NCBI GenBank assembly: GCA_024511395.1
Contig: JANELJ010000038.1
Location: 1-11,037 of the forward strand
DNA from: Gammaproteobacteria bacterium
GTDB taxonomy: Bacteria; Pseudomonadota; Gammaproteobacteria; GRL18
Direction: 5' to 3'
DNA length: 11,037 nt
Part shown: piece by piece, positions 1 to 6,892 of the stretch
Numbering within the stretch: position 1 is the first letter of the stretch
Layout of the letters: each line of letters opens with the position of its first letter
The notes under the pieces: generated by a model
Told to the model about the DNA's origin: nothing
Databases searched by the model: none
Seen by the model: only the letters and a program-made list of their open reading frames with translations
Translations under genes and position numbers: made by a program

Positions 1-1
1 G

Positions 2-220
2 TTGACGGTCTCCAAAACAACCGTTTACTGGTGGTATTCATTATTGGAATCCATTGTTAACCATAAACGAAAACAATTAACGGATGTGCTTGAAAGAATA
101 TATTTTTTCCTGAAAGAAAATGCCGGCAGAGCTCATCCTAAACGAGATAAGTCTACTGGACTTTATCAGTTTGGTGTAGAATCTAATTATGGAGTTACAT
201 TCGGATGGGTAAACTATTGA
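2..220 (+). CDS. 3' end of an unrecognised gene (5' truncated by window edge)
   Basis: A reading frame open from the window edge to a TGA at 218-220 gives about 72 residues. It contains no ATG. The first possible start is a TTG at position 2 with no visible ribosome binding site, so this is almost certainly the C-terminal part of a longer protein. The fragment is basic and aromatic-rich, with a WWYSLLES stretch near the start, a helical stretch around residues 20-40 and the end GVTFGWVNY. It has no membrane segment and no motif I can assign. I do not recognise the family and assign no function. In many gammaproteobacteria plsX lies just upstream of fabH, and this fragment does not look like PlsX. 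The gene is therefore either a local insertion or a lineage-specific neighbour. Confidence 0.45.
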   Translation: MTVSKTTVYWWYSLLESIVNHKRKQLTDVLERIYFFLKENAGRAHPKRDKSTGLYQFGVESNYGVTFGWVNY

Positions 221-285
221 AACAAAATGATAAAATCCTTAAAGACATACCTGTGAATAGCAAATAGTTACAACATAACTAAAAT

Positions 286-361
286 AACAACCATTATAAA
301 TTATTCAAACTTAGACATAAATCAGAAAGCGGCTGTTATTTATATGTTATAATCGGTTGTT
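286..361. repeat. Imperfect inverted repeat around the fabH -10 region
   Basis: The left arm at 286-298 (AACAACCATTATA) is the reverse complement of the right arm at 348-361 (TATAATCGGTTGTT), apart from one extra C in the right arm. The right arm begins exactly at the -10 hexamer. A second partial partner for the left arm, GGCTGTTAT, lies at 331-339 (8 of 9 positions). The structure could be an operator, a hairpin in read-through RNA from upstream, or chance in AT-rich DNA. It matches no regulator site I know. Confidence 0.35.
345..353 (+). promoter_or_regulatory. Extended -10 promoter for fabH
   Basis: A perfect TATAAT hexamer at 348-353 is preceded by TG one base upstream (345-346), giving the extended -10 form TGTTATAAT. 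No good -35 box lies at the right distance, which is tolerated with an extended -10. Transcription would start near 360, leaving a leader of about 37 nt before the fabH ATG at 397. The surrounding DNA is very AT-rich. This suggests fabH has its own promoter here rather than depending on an upstream plsX transcript. The call is inferred from sequence only. Confidence 0.6.
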
Positions 362-396
362 TCTATTTATTATTTTACAGGCTTAAGGCTTTTTAG

Positions 397-1359
397 ATGT
401 ATTCTCGTATTATGGCAACCGGCAGTTATCTGCCAGAAAAAGTATTGACCAATCACGATCTGGAAAAGATTGTGGATACTTCGGATCAATGGATAACTGA
501 TCGTACCGGTATCAAGAAAAGACATATTGCCGATGATGATCAGACGACCTGTGATCTGGCAGAAGAAGCTGCTAGAAGTGCCATTGAGCAGGCCGATATT
601 GACCCTCAGTCCATAGACCTTATTATTGTTGCCACCACGACGCCTGACCTGGTTTTTCCAAGTACCGCCTGTTTATTACAGCAGCGCCTGGATATTCATG
701 GCTGTCCGGCCTTTGATGTACAGGCTGTATGTACCGGTTTTATCTATGCGCTGGATATCGCTGACAAATACATAAAAACCGGTGCTGCTAAACGTGCTCT
801 GGTTATTGGTGCAGAAACCCTGTCCCGTATAGTGGACTGGACCGATCGAACCACCTGCGTGTTATTTGCCGACGGAGCCGGTGCTGTTATCCTGGAAGCC
901 AGTGAAGAGGCGGGTATTCTGTCCTCACATATTCACGCTGACGGCAGTTTTGCAGAATTACTAAATACTAATGGCGGTATTTCTGATACTAATCCCGATG
1001 GACTGGATGCGGTACATATTGAAATGAAAGGTAATGAAGTCTTTAAGGTAGCCGTCAATACCCTGGGTCGTATTGTGGATGAAACCCTGGCCGCCAATAA
1101 TATGGAAAAATCTGATATCGACTGGCTGGTACCGCATCAGGCCAATATCCGGATTATTAATGCTACTGCCAGAAAATTAAAAATGTCCACTGATCACGTA
1201 GTCACTACGGTACAGGAACAGGGTAATACTTCGGCGGCTTCTGTGCCCTTGGCTCTGGATACAGCAGTCAGAGATGGTCGAATTAAACGCGGTGAAACCA
1301 TTCTTCTGGAAGCCTTTGGTGGCGGTTTTACCTGGGGCTCAGCCTTAATAAAATACTAA
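397..1359 (+). CDS. fabH: Beta-ketoacyl-ACP synthase III (FabH)
   Basis: FabH condenses acetyl-CoA with malonyl-ACP to acetoacetyl-ACP, the first step of type II fatty acid synthesis in the cytosol. The protein has 320 residues, close to the usual 317 or so. The Cys-His-Asn triad is visible: Cys112 in QAVCTGF, His247 in WLVPHQAN and Asn277 in QGNTSAAS. The C-terminal [10 protein letters not shown] signature is at residues 308-317. The N-terminus ([14 protein letters not shown]) aligns with other FabH proteins, and AAGG at 385-388 lies 8 bases before the ATG, which supports this start. The gene is followed by a 250-bp gap holding a palindromic element and then fabD, so it may be transcribed partly apart from the rest of the cluster. 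Nothing in the protein looks defective. Confidence 0.97.
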   Translation: MYSRIMATGSYLPEKVLTNHDLEKIVDTSDQWITDRTGIKKRHIADDDQTTCDLAEEAARSAIEQADIDPQSIDLIIVATTTPDLVFPSTACLLQQRLDIHGCPAFDVQAVCTGFIYALDIADKYIKTGAAKRALVIGAETLSRIVDWTDRTTCVLFADGAGAVILEASEEAGILSSHIHADGSFAELLNTNGGISDTNPDGLDAVHIEMKGNEVFKVAVNTLGRIVDETLAANNMEKSDIDWLVPHQANIRIINATARKLKMSTDHVVTTVQEQGNTSAASVPLALDTAVRDGRIKRGETILLEAFGGGFTWGSALIKY

Positions 1360-1389
1360 AAGCCACTAAGTGTAATGGAACACGATAGA

Positions 1390-1549
1390 GTGACAGGCTG
1401 CAGGTACTGTGTTTACGGGGTTTTGAAAACATGGATGTTTTCACAATCACTGGGATAAGAACTTTTTACAAAACAAGTTTTGAAAAGTTCTAAACCGATA
1501 CATGGAGGTACTTGAGCGCCCCGGAAATACAGTACCTGCAGCCTATCAC
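1390..1549. repeat. 160-bp palindromic intergenic element (MITE-like or dispersed repeat)
   Basis: The ends form a long inverted repeat, 1390-1420 against 1519-1549. Of 31 positions 28 pair, with mismatches at 1394/1545, 1411/1528 and 1415/1524. The uninterrupted core includes GGCTGCAGGTACTGT. Inside are two more hairpins. One is a perfect 8-bp stem, 1425-1432 with 1435-1442. The other is a two-part stem, 1458-1466 with 1483-1491 and 1469-1474 with 1477-1482. A short motif occurs twice in direct orientation: ACATGGATGT at 1429-1438 and ACATGGAGGT at 1500-1509. The element contains no ORF. This architecture resembles dispersed elements such as ERIC, NEMIS or other MITEs, but I do not recognise the family and see no clear target-site duplication. 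It would fold strongly in a fabH-fabD transcript. Confidence 0.75.
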
Positions 1550-1609
1550 GGTTAAATATGTTTGAATAATATTTATATATTAATAACCAAAAAAACAGGA
1601 AAAATATAG

Positions 1610-2575
1610 ATGTCTATTGCATTTATCTTTCCGGGTCAGGGTTCCCAGTCTGTGGGAATGCTGGGCAGTTTTGCTGATGATAACCCGGCTTATGCAGAAA
1701 TTGTTACTGCAACCTTTGAACAGGCCAGTGATGTGCTCGGATTTGATCTCTGGGACATGACCCAAAACGGCCCGGATACCGAACTTAATAAAACTCGGCA
1801 TACCCAGCCTGCCATGCTGGCTGCCGGATATGCTATCTGGCAGATCTGGAAAAGCAAAGGTGGTGCCATGCAGGCTGTTATGGCTGGCCATAGCCTGGGT
1901 GAATATACTGCCCTGGTCTGTTCTGAAGCACTGGATTTTTCCGATGCAGTTGACTTGGTTTACCATCGCGGTCAATATATGCAGGACTCAGTTGCCAGTG
2001 GTGAAGGAGCCATGGCGGCCATTCTGGGGCTGGATGATGAGGCCGTTATTAAAGTATGTGAAGATACCGCTGCCCAGTATAAACAGGAAGGACAGAACAG
2101 AGTCATTTCTGCGGTTAATTTTAATTCACCCGGACAGGTTGTCATTGCCGGGCATAGTGATGCCGTGGACAGAGCCATTGAAAATGCCAATCAGGCCGGT
2201 GCTAAAAAAAACATTAAACTGGCGGTCAGTGTTCCGTCCCATTGTGCCTTAATGGAAAGTGCTGCAGAAAAACTGGCTGGCAAACTGGAAAATATTAATA
2301 TTCAGTCGCCTGTAATCCCGGTGATTAATAATGTTCATGTCAGTATTGAAAATGATCCGCAGCAGATCAAAAACAACCTGGTCAAACAATTATCCCAACC
2401 GGTACGCTGGGTTGAAACCATTAATAAAATTGTGGCCGATGGTGCCGAACAGATTATTGAATGCGGCCCCGGTAAGGTACTGACTGGCCTGAATCGACGT
2501 ATTAACCGCCGTATGCCGGCACTCGCCCTGTTTGATACAGCAACTATTGATAAAGCTTTTGAGGAACTATCCTGA
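1610..2575 (+). CDS. fabD: Malonyl-CoA:ACP transacylase (FabD)
   Basis: FabD moves the malonyl group from malonyl-CoA to holo-ACP and so supplies extender units to FabH and FabF. The protein has 321 residues, slightly longer than E. coli FabD (about 309). Visible landmarks are the N-terminal FPGQGSQ (residues 7-13), the nucleophile Ser95 in the GHSLGE elbow (93-98), Arg120, which contacts the malonyl carboxylate, and the catalytic His211 in VPSHCALM. The ATG at 1610 has AGGA at 1597-1600, 9 bases upstream. The stop codon overlaps the fabG start by one base (TGATG), indicating coupled translation. The 5' flank is the palindromic element plus about 60 bp of AT-rich DNA, where I see no clear promoter. 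Confidence 0.97.
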   Translation: MSIAFIFPGQGSQSVGMLGSFADDNPAYAEIVTATFEQASDVLGFDLWDMTQNGPDTELNKTRHTQPAMLAAGYAIWQIWKSKGGAMQAVMAGHSLGEYTALVCSEALDFSDAVDLVYHRGQYMQDSVASGEGAMAAILGLDDEAVIKVCEDTAAQYKQEGQNRVISAVNFNSPGQVVIAGHSDAVDRAIENANQAGAKKNIKLAVSVPSHCALMESAAEKLAGKLENINIQSPVIPVINNVHVSIENDPQQIKNNLVKQLSQPVRWVETINKIVADGAEQIIECGPGKVLTGLNRRINRRMPALALFDTATIDKAFEELS

Positions 2576-3318
2576 TGTCTATGGAAAATGAAGTCGCTCT
2601 GGTGAGCGGTGCAAGTCGTGGTATTGGCCAGGCAATTGCGATCAGCCTGGGTAAAAAAGGTGCGACGGTTATTGGTACTGCAACTTCAGAAAAAGGTGCA
2701 GAAAACATCACTAACTATCTGAAAGAAAATGGTATTAATGGGCAGGGTATGGTGCTTAATGTAACCGACCAGGCCAGTATTGACCAACTGCTGGAAAATA
2801 TGAAAGAACAGTATTCCATGCCTTCTATTCTGGTCAATAACGCCGGCATTACCCGTGACAATCTGATGATGCGTATGAAAGATGAAGAATGGGATGCCAT
2901 TATTGAAACCAACTTGGCCTCTATTTTTAAACTGTCCAGAGCCTGTCTGCGGGCAATGATGAAGGCTAGAAAAGGGCGTATTATTTCAATCGCTTCAGTG
3001 GTAGGTTTAACCGGCAATGCCGGGCAGACCAATTATGCGGCGGCTAAAGCCGGTATTATCGGTTTCAGCAAGTCTCTGGCCCGGGAAGTAGGTTCCCGTG
3101 GTATTACTGTCAATGCGGTAGCTCCGGGCTTTATCGATACTGATATGACTCGTGCTTTGTCCGATGACACCAAAAAAGCGCTGTTAAGCCAGATCCCTTT
3201 AAACCGTCTGGGACAGGCCGAAGAAATTGCCTCAGCCGTGGCTTTTCTGGCATCAGATGACGCATCTTATATTACGGGCGAAACTCTTAATGTAAATGGC
3301 GGCATGTATATGCCCTAA
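2575..3318 (+). CDS. fabG: 3-oxoacyl-ACP reductase (FabG)
   Basis: FabG is an NADPH-dependent short-chain dehydrogenase that reduces beta-ketoacyl-ACP to (R)-3-hydroxyacyl-ACP in each elongation cycle. The 247 residues carry the cofactor motif GASRGIG (12-18), NNAG at 88-91, and the catalytic tetrad Asn113, Ser141, Tyr154 and Lys158 (YAAAK). The C-terminus has the usual ITGETLNVNGGMYMP. The ATG at 2575 overlaps the fabD stop and has GAGGAA at 2561-2566, 8 bases upstream. A second in-frame ATG at 2581 would shorten the protein by two residues and cannot be excluded. A strong intrinsic terminator follows 14 bases after the stop, so the fabD-fabG transcript probably ends here. Confidence 0.97.
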   Translation: MSMENEVALVSGASRGIGQAIAISLGKKGATVIGTATSEKGAENITNYLKENGINGQGMVLNVTDQASIDQLLENMKEQYSMPSILVNNAGITRDNLMMRMKDEEWDAIIETNLASIFKLSRACLRAMMKARKGRIISIASVVGLTGNAGQTNYAAAKAGIIGFSKSLAREVGSRGITVNAVAPGFIDTDMTRALSDDTKKALLSQIPLNRLGQAEEIASAVAFLASDDASYITGETLNVNGGMYMP

Positions 3319-3332
3319 GGCATGATATTTAT

Positions 3333-3381
3333 AAAAAAACCTTATTTAGTATGAACTAATAGACTAAATAAGGTTTTTTTT
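3333..3381 (+). terminator. Intrinsic terminator after fabG
   Basis: A perfect 18-bp inverted repeat, 3333-3350 with 3363-3380, encloses a 12-nt loop. The 5' arm opens with seven A residues and the 3' arm closes with a T run continuing to 3381. The only G/C pairs are in the CC/GG step and two single positions. The symmetric A and T tracts mean it could also stop transcription arriving from the other side, although no minus-strand gene lies nearby. Confidence 0.88.
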
Positions 3382-3550
3382 AACATCTATACTGGTATAT
3401 CCGATTAGATTTCACTAAAATAGCGACACGTAAATAAACACACTGAAAGGTCGGTTTTATTCAGCCTTATCAAATTACTGTGTAATTGGGCAGAATTTGA
3501 AAAGTGCAGTGTTGCAAAGAATTGCATAAGAATTATGGAGATTTTATAAA

Positions 3551-3790
3551 ATGAGTAGTGTTGAAGAAAGAGTTGCTAAAATTGTTGTTGAACAATTAGG
3601 CGTTAAAGAAGACGAAGTAAAACCAGAGTCATCTTTTGTTGATGATTTGGGTGCTGACTCTCTGGATACCGTTGAACTGGTTATGGCTCTTGAAGAAGAA
3701 TTTGAAACTGAAATTCCAGACGAAGAAGCTGAAAAAATCACTACTGTTCAGCTGGCTATTGATTACATCAATGCCCATATTGACGGCTAA
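3551..3790 (+). CDS. acpP: Acyl carrier protein (AcpP)
   Basis: AcpP is the small acidic carrier that holds growing acyl chains on a 4'-phosphopantetheine arm. The protein has 79 residues and is rich in Glu and Asp, as is typical. Ser37 in the [18 protein letters not shown] motif is the attachment site (Ser36 after Met removal). The ATG at 3551 has GGAG at 3537-3540, 10 bases upstream. The gene sits between a strong terminator after fabG and a long hairpin at 3828-3879, so it is probably a separate, highly expressed transcript. I could not identify a convincing -35/-10 pair in 3382-3550, although the region is AT-rich and must contain the promoter if the terminator is efficient. Confidence 0.98.
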   Translation: MSSVEERVAKIVVEQLGVKEDEVKPESSFVDDLGADSLDTVELVMALEEEFETEIPDEEAEKITTVQLAIDYINAHIDG

Positions 3791-3827
3791 TTAAAAAGAT
3801 TTTTTCTTTTTAATACCTGATATTTCC

Positions 3828-3879
3828 TAAAGCCGTATTTAACATTGCAATTCATATCTGCCTTGTTAAATCGGCTTTA
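3828..3879 (+). terminator. Hairpin downstream of acpP, probable terminator
   Basis: TAAAGCCG at 3828-3835 pairs with CGGCTTTA at 3872-3879. After a one-base bulge, ATTTAAC at 3837-3843 pairs with GTTAAAT at 3865-3871. This gives about 15 bp of stem around a 21-nt loop. The downstream tail (CTTATTTATA) is AT-rich but is not a clean T run, so termination is less certain than for the hairpin after fabG. A weaker AT-only hairpin lies just before it at about 3790-3814. Confidence 0.5.
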
Positions 3880-4005
3880 CTTATTTATACCCTGTCATAT
3901 TTATTGAGTGTTGTCCCTCACTCTTTTCTGCCTGAAGACACTTTATATTCGGTTGGAAACTAAAGACAGACTACAGTTAATAGTGTATTGTCCGGGTTTA
4001 TTTTT

Positions 4006-4010
4006 GGAGA
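4006..4010 (+). promoter_or_regulatory. Ribosome binding site that fixes the TTG start of fabF
   Basis: GGAGA at 4006-4010 lies 6 bases before a TTG at 4017. The codons after that TTG encode [11 protein letters not shown], the expected FabF N-terminus. No in-frame ATG stands at this position, and the next in-frame ATG (GLGMVCP, residue 13) would remove the first beta strand. Confidence 0.8.
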
Positions 4011-4016
4011 ACTTTT

Positions 4017-5255
4017 TTGGCTAAGAGACGAGTTGTTATTACCGGTCTTGGGATGGTCTGTCCAGTAGGTTTAACGGTTGCAGAATCCTGGGAAAATATT
4101 CTTGCAGGTAAAAGCGGTATTGCACCGATTGAACATTTTGATACCAGAGCCTTCAGTGTAAAATTTGGCGGTTCGGTCAAAAATTTTGATGTTGAGCAAT
4201 ACCTGTCCAGAAAAGATGCCAAAAAAATGGATGCCTTTATTCACTACGGTATGGCGGCAGGCATTCAGGCCATTGAAGATGCCGGCCTGGAAATAACTGA
4301 AGAAAATGCCTGGCGTATCGGGGTTTCAATCGGTTCCGGTATCGGCGGTCTGCCCGGTATTGAGAAAGGCTTTAATGCCTTCTTAAAAGGTGGTCCCCGT
4401 AAAATATCCCCGTTTTTTGTGCCCAGCAATATTATTAATATGATTTCAGGAAATTTGTCTGTTAAGTACGGCATGAAAGGCCCGAACCTGGCCATGGCAA
4501 CGGCCTGTGCTACAGCTACCCATAGTATTGGAGATGCGGCCCGTATTATTGAATACGGTGATGCCGATGTTATGATCACCGGTGGTGCTGAAATGGCGAC
4601 CTCTGAAACCGGTCTGGGCGGTTTTGCCGCAGCGCGGGCCTTATCCACCCGCAATGATGATCCAGAAGCCGCTTCCAGACCTTGGGACAAGGACCGGGAT
4701 GGCTTTGTACTCAGTGACGGTGCCGGTGTTGTGGTACTGGAAGAATATGAATTTGCCAAAGCTCGCGGCGCTAAAATTTATGCTGAAGTACTGGGGTTTG
4801 GTATGAGTGGTGACGCCTATCATATGACCCTGCCTTCCAAAGGCGGAGAAGGTGCCAGCCGTTGTATGAATATGGCTCTAAAAAATGCTGGTCTGAATCC
4901 GGAACAGATCAATTATATTAATGCCCATGGTACTTCTACACCTGCAGGTGATCTGGCTGAAACAGAAGCAGCTAAACGGACGTTTGGTGACCATGCCTAT
5001 AAGTTGACCATGAGCTCTACCAAGTCTATGACCGGACATCTGCTTGGCGCAGCAGGCGGTATTGAGGCTGTCTTTACATCGCTGGCTATCTGTGATCAGG
5101 TAGCGCCGCCAACCATTAACCTGGATAACCCTGATCCGCAATGTGATCTGGATTATGCTGCAGGCAGTGCAAAGGAAATGAATATTGATTATGCCATTTC
5201 CAACTCCTTTGGTTTTGGCGGCACCAATGGCACATTAATCCTAGGCAAGGTTTAA
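4017..5255 (+). CDS. fabF: Beta-ketoacyl-ACP synthase II (FabF), TTG start
   Basis: FabF elongates acyl-ACP with malonyl-ACP; in E. coli it also converts palmitoleoyl to cis-vaccenoyl chains. The 412 residues match the family length. The active site is complete: Cys164 in TACATATHS, His304 in [11 protein letters not shown], Lys336 and His341 in [13 protein letters not shown]. The C-terminal loop [11 protein letters not shown] is at residues 396-406. Translation must begin at a TTG (4017), supported by GGAGA at 4006-4010 and by family alignment. The rare start may lower translation relative to acpP. The gene lies between the acpP hairpin and another long hairpin, so it may be its own unit. I see only weak promoter-like sequences in 3880-4005. 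Confidence 0.97.
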   Translation: MAKRRVVITGLGMVCPVGLTVAESWENILAGKSGIAPIEHFDTRAFSVKFGGSVKNFDVEQYLSRKDAKKMDAFIHYGMAAGIQAIEDAGLEITEENAWRIGVSIGSGIGGLPGIEKGFNAFLKGGPRKISPFFVPSNIINMISGNLSVKYGMKGPNLAMATACATATHSIGDAARIIEYGDADVMITGGAEMATSETGLGGFAAARALSTRNDDPEAASRPWDKDRDGFVLSDGAGVVVLEEYEFAKARGAKIYAEVLGFGMSGDAYHMTLPSKGGEGASRCMNMALKNAGLNPEQINYINAHGTSTPAGDLAETEAAKRTFGDHAYKLTMSSTKSMTGHLLGAAGGIEAVFTSLAICDQVAPPTINLDNPDPQCDLDYAAGSAKEMNIDYAISNSFGFGGTNGTLILGKV

Positions 5256-5265
5256 TTTCAGAATC

Positions 5266-5322
5266 GTCCCGATTTAACCCGACTACTTATTGCTTTTAGC
5301 TATTAATTGGTTAAGTCGGGAC
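5266..5322 (+). terminator. Long hairpin between fabF and pabB, possible terminator
   Basis: GTCCCGATTTAACC at 5266-5279 pairs with GGTTAAGTCGGGAC at 5309-5322. The 14-bp stem has a single G-T wobble and a 29-nt loop. The GC-rich base is followed by ACTTTGTTATT, which is AT-rich with only a short T run. It starts 10 bases after the fabF stop and ends 28 bases before the pabB ATG, so it could end the fabF transcript or attenuate read-through into pabB. No clear promoter is visible after it. Confidence 0.55.
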
Positions 5323-5350
5323 ACTTTGTTATTAATGGTTCTTATCAACT

Positions 5351-6880
5351 ATGACAGCTTGCCAGGTTACAGAACTACCGCTTAATAATCTTAAAAACCT
5401 GCCTGCGTTTTATCGTTTCCACCAGTATTCTCCTGAAGATTATCCTTATTTCCTCAGCAGTACCAGCCGTTTTGAACCCATTGGGCTAGATATTCATCAG
5501 GGAGACTCTAATTTTGATATCCTGTTTATTCGTCCTGAGCAAAGGCTGTTGCTAGATCAGGGCAGGGCGCTCAGCTTTTCAGATAACAGTTCTTTAAAAA
5601 AACTGACTATTGATAAGCAAAAAGGCTTTCTTGATAATTTTAATTCGCTGTATCAGGCATCGGCTTCTGATGAAAGCTCCGAATTTGATTTTTTACCGTT
5701 TCGCGGCGGCTGGTTTATCTTTCTCTCTTACGAACTGGCTCAGGAAGTTGAGCCAGTATTAAAACCGTTTATGTTGAACAATCAGACACAGCAGTGCCTG
5801 CCACTGGCTTATGCTGCCAGGGTCAGGCAGGCTCTGATTATTGACCATCAAAAAAAACGCCTGTTCTTTGTAACGGAGCAGAGCATTGAACATAAAGCAG
5901 CCCTGCAGGAACTACAAAAAGATATTGAACAGATACAGTCAGAACCAGAATCTCTCCTGCAGATTGAAGACCTGCTGCTTAATTTGCAGGAAGAACCTGA
6001 ACAGCCGTTTTTATCTTCTGTAGAACAAGTTCGTAAATATATACGTGACGGCGATGTTTTTCAGGTCAATATGTCCCGTCTCTGGCAGGCGGATATCGGC
6101 AGCCCTGAGCCTACTAGTCGCCATAAACATTCTGACTTTGCCGCCTCTGTCTATAAAAAACTAAGCCAGTCTAATCCGGCGCCTTTTTCCGGCCTGGCAG
6201 GATTTAAAACAGAATCTGGCTGGGCCAGCATTATTTTATCCTCTCCGGAACGCCTGTTAAGTATTAAAAACAACCGCCTTGAATCCAGGCCCATAGCCGG
6301 TACTCATCCGCGCGGTATTTCTGATGAAGAAGATCAGCGCCTGATAGAACGTCTGCATAATCACCCTAAAGAACAGGCTGAACATATTATGCTGATTGAT
6401 CTGATCCGTAATGATCTGGGGCGTGTCTGTGTGCCCGGTACGGTCCAGGTGGATGAATTGATGGTCAATGAAAGCTATGCTCATGTTCATCATATTGTGT
6501 CAAATGTGGTTGGGGAATTGCAGAAGGATAAAACCCCGGTGGATGCTATTAAGGCTTTATTTCCCGGTGGAACCATTACCGGCTGTCCTAAAGTTCGCTG
6601 TATGGAAATCATTGCCGAACTGGAACAGTGTCCCCGGGGTGCTTATACCGGCTCTATGGGCTATATTAACCGGGACGGCAGTATGGATCTGAATATTTTA
6701 ATCCGTACTTTTGTTCTGCAGGAGCAGCTTGCAGAAGATAAAGCATCAACAGTCCCTGTTGGACAGAAACTTAGTTTCAGAGCAGGAGCGGGACTGGTGT
6801 TTGATTCCATTGCACAACGGGAATTACAGGAAACCAGAGCTAAGGCCAGGGGCCTGCTTAGAGCATTGGGGCTAAATTAA
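5351..6880 (+). CDS. pabB: Aminodeoxychorismate synthase component I (PabB)
   Basis: PabB converts chorismate and ammonia (from the PabA glutaminase, not present here) to 4-amino-4-deoxychorismate for folate. The protein has 509 residues, longer than E. coli PabB (about 450). The N-terminal half has the PabB-like GGWFIFLSYELAQEVEP (119-135). The C-terminal chorismate-binding domain (about 220-506) has SSPERLL (297-303), HIMLIDLIRNDLGR (345-358), FPGGTITGCPK (404-414) and GAYTGSMGY (430-438). The residue that is the nucleophilic Lys274 in E. coli (PIKGT) is Ala316 here (PIAGT), as in anthranilate synthases. TrpE is therefore the main alternative, but the neighbouring pabC and the N-terminal half favour PabB. 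The ribosome binding site before the ATG is poor. The stop lies 12 bases before pabC. Confidence 0.88.
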   Translation: MTACQVTELPLNNLKNLPAFYRFHQYSPEDYPYFLSSTSRFEPIGLDIHQGDSNFDILFIRPEQRLLLDQGRALSFSDNSSLKKLTIDKQKGFLDNFNSLYQASASDESSEFDFLPFRGGWFIFLSYELAQEVEPVLKPFMLNNQTQQCLPLAYAARVRQALIIDHQKKRLFFVTEQSIEHKAALQELQKDIEQIQSEPESLLQIEDLLLNLQEEPEQPFLSSVEQVRKYIRDGDVFQVNMSRLWQADIGSPEPTSRHKHSDFAASVYKKLSQSNPAPFSGLAGFKTESGWASIILSSPERLLSIKNNRLESRPIAGTHPRGISDEEDQRLIERLHNHPKEQAEHIMLIDLIRNDLGRVCVPGTVQVDELMVNESYAHVHHIVSNVVGELQKDKTPVDAIKALFPGGTITGCPKVRCMEIIAELEQCPRGAYTGSMGYINRDGSMDLNILIRTFVLQEQLAEDKASTVPVGQKLSFRAGAGLVFDSIAQRELQETRAKARGLLRALGLN

Positions 6881-6892
6881 GAATTAATATTT

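Noticed and set aside
265..281. Hairpin TAGTTA/TAACTA as a terminator of the upstream gene
   Set aside because: The stem is only 6 bp, AT-rich and without a T run.
1580..1975. 131-residue open frame on the minus strand over fabD
   Set aside because: It lies opposite the conserved fabD frame, has no ribosome binding site or recognisable motif, and fabD explains the codon pattern.
3382..3550. Promoter for acpP
   Set aside because: Several near -10 hexamers are present (for example TATACT at 3388-3393, TAAAAT at 3416-3421 and TGTAAT at 3481-3486), but none has a matching -35 at 16-18 bases. A promoter is expected here, but I cannot place it.
3953..3982. Promoter for fabF (TTGGAA with GTTAAT or TTAATA at 17-18 bases)
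   Set aside because: Both hexamers match only partly and such matches are common in AT-rich gaps, so it is too weak to list as a feature.
4265..4759. 164-residue open frame on the minus strand over fabF
   Set aside because: It is an antisense shadow of the catalytic core of fabF, rich in Ser, Pro and Ala as expected from the reverse reading, with no family resemblance.
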